Part shown: positions 5,988-8,111 of the stretch, piece by piece
How positions within the stretch are numbered: the first letter of the stretch is position 1
Layout of the letters: each line of letters opens with the position of its first letter
NCBI GenBank assembly: GCA_934254755.1
Contig: CAKQMM010000041.1
Span: forward strand, 1-8,111
Direction of reading: 5' to 3'
From: an uncultured Clostridia bacterium
GTDB lineage: Bacteria > Bacillota > Clostridia > Christensenellales > Borkfalkiaceae
Length of the DNA: 8,111 bases
The notes under the pieces: generated by a model
Database searches by the model: none
Told to the model about the DNA's origin: nothing
The model's input: only the letters and a program-made list of their open reading frames with translations
Program-made: the position numbers and the translations under genes

Positions 5988-6923
5988 TTAAACAAGGTTT
6001 AAAACTTCGTCCTCGCCGCTCGGCGCGGGTATTTCTTTAACGTCAAGCCCTTCCAAAACGACCTGCTCGTCCTGCGCGCCCCTGAAACGCATATAGTGTA
6101 TGCGGGCAAGCACGTGAACCCACGCTTTGTTTTTAAGTTTAATATCGCCCTTATAAGAGAGTAAGTGCCCTAAAAGCTGAATATCGTTGGCGCAACAGGT
6201 CATTGCAAACCTGCCCGCAACGAAGGTTTTGGGCGGCAGTTTTTTAGAGAAAACCGCCATGCAGTCAAACTCTATAAGCTTGTTGTCGTAACGTTCTTTC
6301 GACTCGAAAGTGTCGATATACCAGATGCCGAAGTCGCGCGGGGTTAAAACGATTTTTTCACCCTTAACGTCAAACGGCAAATCGCTGTCGAGTTTTAACT
6401 GCTTGCCGTCTTTATCGAGCGCGATCGCTATGCAGCGGTTGTTCATAAGTTTAACGTTGCGCTTCATCTGCGAAGTTTCTTCAACGGGTTTGCATCTGTT
6501 TATGATAACGAGTTCGCTTGCCGAAATCATATTCTGATAAAGCTGGCGCATGGCGTTTAACTCTTCGCTGAACTTTTCGCCGTTTATAATGGTTATGGTT
6601 TGTTGCAAGTCGAAGTATTTGGGCATTTTGATATCGTCAAAACCCCAGGCTTCGTTCGCTTCGACGAAAATAACTTGCGGGCGATACTTTTTAATCTGTT
6701 CGGTTATAACCTTTTCGGTAAAATCGTTAAGATTTAAAATGCTCGAAACAAAGGCGTTTTTGCCGCTTAACTTTGCTTCGTCGTACTCCGCTTCTCCGTC
6801 TTCGAGTTTTAAAACGAGGGCTTTGCCCACGTCGCCGAAATCGCCGTTTAAAAGCGATTCTTCTATAAATTTTGTCTTTCCGCTACCTTTCGTACCGCGG
6901 ATAAATAGTACGGGTATTCCCAT
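5988..6923 (-). CDS. CobW/G3E-like P-loop protein with C-terminal DUF1980-like domain
   Basis: A 311-aa cytosolic protein. Residues 1-200 resemble the G3E (CobW/HypB/UreG) P-loop NTPases: Walker A GTKGSGKT (10-17), a strand VIFVEANEAWG (84-94) at the usual Walker B/ETSG position, and NRCK (142-145) at the NKxD position. The CxCC metal motif expected between them in CobW proteins is absent; the region reads KNAFVSSILNLNDF (55-68). Residues about 215-280, including FVAGRFAMTCCANDIQLLG (234-252) and WVHVLARIHY (268-277), resemble the C-terminal domain of DUF1980/TIGR03943 (YcgQ-type) proteins, where MTCC may bind metal. AAAGGAG sits 6 nt before the ATG. It is the last gene of a three-gene operon and is followed by a terminator. 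A role in metal delivery or metal homeostasis is inferred. The family call is moderate to good; the metal and the client are unknown. Confidence 0.72.
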   Translation of the reverse strand: MGIPVLFIRGTKGSGKTKFIEESLLNGDFGDVGKALVLKLEDGEAEYDEAKLSGKNAFVSSILNLNDFTEKVITEQIKKYRPQVIFVEANEAWGFDDIKMPKYFDLQQTITIINGEKFSEELNAMRQLYQNMISASELVIINRCKPVEETSQMKRNVKLMNNRCIAIALDKDGKQLKLDSDLPFDVKGEKIVLTPRDFGIWYIDTFESKERYDNKLIEFDCMAVFSKKLPPKTFVAGRFAMTCCANDIQLLGHLLSYKGDIKLKNKAWVHVLARIHYMRFRGAQDEQVVLEGLDVKEIPAPSGEDEVLNLV

Positions 6924-6959
6924 AATCTGCTCCTTTCAGTAAAAACGTCTTTAATAACG

Positions 6960-6994
6960 AACGATAAAAAACGCTTTTGCTAACGTTTATCGTT
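6960..6994 (-). other. Intergenic hairpin inside the metal-type operon
   Basis: A perfect 9-bp inverted repeat (AACGATAAA at 6960-6968 and TTTATCGTT at 6986-6994) spans the stop codon of the 181-aa gene. On the minus strand an inner stem of about 7 bp around AGCAAA is followed by TTT, resembling a weak terminator. It could attenuate the downstream 311-aa gene or protect the upstream message. Confidence 0.4.
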
Positions 6995-7525
6995 AAACAA
7001 GTTTTTTATATCGGCAGAGAACAAATTCAAAATTCTTTTTCCGTCCTCTAAGTTAGTTATAAGCGTTTTGCCGTTTTTTATATCTTCGTTTAATATTACG
7101 GTTACGCGCGGGTTAAATTCCTTTATTTTTTCAATGGCTTGTATGCGCTCGTCGCCCAAAAAACCGCTTAAAACAACTGCGTCTGCGTCGCGCGTTACGT
7201 TTGTAAGCCGCTCGTCGTTTAAATGCGCGCCCTTTTCAACGTATCCGATTATAAGGTTTTCGTCTATATCGCCGCAAGGTCTTGTAACTCTTAAAATCTC
7301 GCCCGTTTTACCGGTAGGGGCGTAATTGACGACGAGCCTTTCCGCCTCTGCCGCCGATTTTATATAATTATCGAAGTCCGCGCAGTTACCGCACTCAGCG
7401 TCGCACTCGCCGCAAGATGGGTTTGCGGGAAGTATATAAACGCCTTTTTCGCCGCCATAAAGCCGTTCTATAAACCTTTGCTTATTTTCGGTTATGTCGC
7501 CCGTTATTATATCCAACTTAATCAT
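6980..7525 (-). CDS. CobW-like protein lacking the P-loop, with a Cys-rich cluster
   Basis: A 181-aa soluble protein that looks like a shortened, altered CobW/G3E domain. The N-terminus KLDIITGDITENKQRFIERL starts like a CobW P-loop strand, but the GxxGxGKT loop is missing (GDITENK, 9-15), so nucleotide binding by this route is unlikely. SCGECDAECGNC (37-48) holds four cysteines with C-x2-C-x3-C-x2-C spacing (C38, C41, C45, C48), a plausible metal site near the place of the CobW CxCC motif. RLVVNYAPTGKTGEIL (83-98) resembles the Walker B/ETSG strand, and DADAVVLSGFL (132-142) a later core strand. The start overlaps the 74-aa gene by 8 nt and has only a weak ribosome site, so coupling is likely. 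It is followed by the P-loop 311-aa protein. A non-enzymatic metal-binding partner of that protein is the best inference. Confidence 0.6.
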   Translation of the reverse strand: MIKLDIITGDITENKQRFIERLYGGEKGVYILPANPSCGECDAECGNCADFDNYIKSAAEAERLVVNYAPTGKTGEILRVTRPCGDIDENLIIGYVEKGAHLNDERLTNVTRDADAVVLSGFLGDERIQAIEKIKEFNPRVTVILNEDIKNGKTLITNLEDGKRILNLFSADIKNLFNDKR

Positions 7526-7742
7526 CAGAACTTATCCATCCGGCGGTCTTTCTTTCTTCGGGCGGCAAGTTTTTAAATTCGTCGGTTATATCGTAACCTA
7601 AAACGTTCGCGAGCGCTTCGAACTCTTCAAAACTCAACTCGTCTTTTCCGTACATAAAATACAAAGTTTCTAAAATATCTTCTTTCGTTGCGCCTTGTTT
7701 TTTCAACGCTTCAAAACTTTCTTTCGCTTCGTCAACCGTCAT
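7518..7742 (-). CDS. Small acidic helical protein of unknown function
   Basis: A 74-aa protein that I do not recognise. It is rich in Glu, Asp and Lys, has no cysteine, signal peptide or membrane segment, and reads as three or four short helices: EAKESFEALKKQG (5-17), TKEDILETLYFMYG (19-32), SFEEFEALANVLG (37-49) and a tail ending DEFKNLPPEERKTAGW. The gene is probably real: it has AAGGGG 6 nt before the ATG, a good promoter just upstream, and overlaps the following CobW-like gene by 8 nt. Its position as the first gene of the operon suggests a partner or regulator of the two CobW-like proteins, but nothing in the sequence gives a function. The helical pattern may be a small protein-protein or nucleic-acid-binding module. 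Confidence 0.7.
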   Translation of the reverse strand: MTVDEAKESFEALKKQGATKEDILETLYFMYGKDELSFEEFEALANVLGYDITDEFKNLPPEERKTAGWISSDD

Positions 7743-7768
7743 ATACTGCCCCTTAAATATTTTAATAC

Positions 7769-7797
7769 ATAATAGCGCTATTTTTTAAAAAAAACAA
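7769..7797 (-). promoter_or_regulatory. Predicted promoter of the CobW-like operon
   Basis: On the minus strand TTGTTT (7792-7797), a 17-nt spacer and TATTAT (7769-7774) precede the 74-aa gene. Transcription would start near 7762, leaving a leader of about 20 nt that holds the AAGGGG ribosome site. The leader is too short for a riboswitch, so control should act on the DNA. Confidence 0.6.
7771..7782. promoter_or_regulatory. 12-bp palindrome overlapping the -10 box
   Basis: AATAGCGCTATT is a perfect 12-bp palindrome that covers part of the -10 box and the spacer of the CobW-like operon promoter. This is a typical place for a repressor operator. It does not match the Bacillus Zur or Fur box as I know them, so the regulator is unknown. 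Confidence 0.4.
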
Positions 7798-7850
7798 GTT
7801 TTTTATTATTCACGAAATTAAGTCGCCTTAAAAGCCGCCGTTTTCAACGA

Positions 7851-7876
7851 AAAAGCCGACCCGAAGGTCGGCTTTT
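7851..7876 (-). terminator. Intrinsic terminator of the GAPDH gene
   Basis: A perfect 11-bp stem (7851-7861 with 7866-7876, core GCCGACC/GGTCGGC) closes a TTCG tetraloop when read on the minus strand, in the very stable C(UUCG)G form. TTTTT follows, then CGTTG. It lies 19 nt after the GAPDH stop. The plus strand also has a T-run after the stem, so it may work both ways. Confidence 0.9.
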
Positions 7877-7895
7877 GATTTTTTTTGAACTCTTA

Positions 7896-8111
7896 TTAGA
7901 TTTCAGCGAAGTATTTAATGGTTCTGACCATTTGCGAAGTGTAAGAGTTTTCGTTGTCGTACCAAGAAACGACTTGTACCTGATAAGTATCGTCGTCGAT
8001 TTTGGAAACCATGGTCTGAGTAGCGTCGAAAAGCGAGCCGTATCTCATACCGACAACGTCGGACGAAACGATTTCGTCGGTGTTGTAACCGAAAGATTCG
8101 GTAGTCTGAGC
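7896..8111 (-). CDS. gap: Glyceraldehyde-3-phosphate dehydrogenase, type I (C-terminal part)
   Basis: The last 71 codons of a glycolytic GAPDH, which converts glyceraldehyde-3-phosphate, NAD and phosphate to 1,3-bisphosphoglycerate in the cytosol. The N-terminal NAD domain and the catalytic Cys lie beyond position 8111. Visible family signatures are the [13 protein letters not shown] segment, [13 protein letters not shown], and [18 protein letters not shown] near the end, which contains the conserved WYDNE where the C-terminal domain meets the NAD site. The gene ends in tandem TAA stops (7896-7898 and 7893-7895) and is followed at once by a strong terminator. Codons differ from the neighbours, with more C- and T-ending optimal codons such as ACC, GGT and TCT, as expected for a highly expressed gene. 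It is transcribed separately from the CobW-like operon. Confidence 0.96.
   Translation of the reverse strand, partial: AQTTESFGYNTDEIVSSDVVGMRYGSLFDATQTMVSKIDDDTYQVQVVSWYDNENSYTSQMVRTIKYFAEI

Noticed and set aside
6550..6942. 130-aa plus-strand open frame
   Set aside because: It is antisense to the P-loop protein gene, is Ser/Phe-rich in the way antisense frames of this base composition are, and shows no domain.
6980..7525. Ferredoxin-like or iron-sulfur protein call from the Cys cluster
   Set aside because: The C-x2-C-x3-C-x2-C spacing differs from the ferredoxin pattern and only one cluster is present; the rest of the protein fits a CobW-like core better.
7771..7782. Zur or Fur box
   Set aside because: AATAGCGCTATT does not resemble the TCGTAAT-type Zur palindrome or the GATAAT-type Fur repeats, so no named regulator is assigned.
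7743..7850. Riboswitch (for example cobalamin type) upstream of the CobW-like operon
   Set aside because: The predicted promoter leaves only about 20 nt of leader, and the region is mostly A/T runs with no B12-box-like element.

Overview
The window looks like chromosomal DNA from a low-to-mid G+C Firmicutes (Clostridia-like) bacterium. This rests on AAGGAG-type ribosome sites, A/T-ending codons, tightly overlapping operons, a clostridial-looking GAPDH C-terminus and a CobW-like/DUF1980-like protein. A gut-associated uncultured clostridial lineage is a guess only. No rRNA, tRNA, CRISPR array, insertion sequence or prophage gene was seen.

Region 1 (1-4931, minus strand) is a compact six-gene operon that runs right to left. 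In transcription order it holds a 356-aa Gfo/Idh/MocA oxidoreductase, a 290-aa Gfo/Idh/MocA-like oxidoreductase with an unusual nucleotide-binding loop, a sugar-phosphate isomerase/epimerase-type TIM barrel, a GNAT_C/DUF5596-type acyltransferase-like protein, a divergent NagB-type sugar-phosphate deaminase/isomerase and the N-terminal part of a NagA-type deacetylase that runs off the left edge. Three of the five junctions are 4-nt ATGA overlaps and the other two are gaps of 9 and 3 nt, so the genes are probably made in coupled fashion. The set suggests catabolism of an amino-sugar-containing or otherwise modified sugar, with redox steps placed before a NagB/NagA-like exit. The substrate cannot be read from the window, and no transporter, kinase or glycosidase is present.

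Region 2 (4932-5908) is the divergent control region and a plus-strand AraC-family regulator with a cupin-like N-domain, probably the local regulator of the operon. Its best promoter places the -10 box 6 nt before the ATG, which implies a leaderless mRNA. A bidirectional terminator (5943-5971) separates it from the convergent region 3.

Region 3 (5988-7742, minus strand) is a three-gene operon: a 74-aa unknown protein, a 181-aa CobW-like protein with a Cys cluster but no P-loop, and a 311-aa P-loop protein related to CobW/G3E GTPases with a C-terminal domain resembling DUF1980/TIGR03943. The two CobW-like proteins show complementary losses: one keeps the nucleotide site, the other keeps the cysteines. 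That suggests a split metallochaperone. A good promoter with a 12-bp palindrome over its -10 box precedes the operon.

Region 4 (7851-8111, minus strand) is the C-terminal end of glyceraldehyde-3-phosphate dehydrogenase and its strong UUCG-loop terminator.
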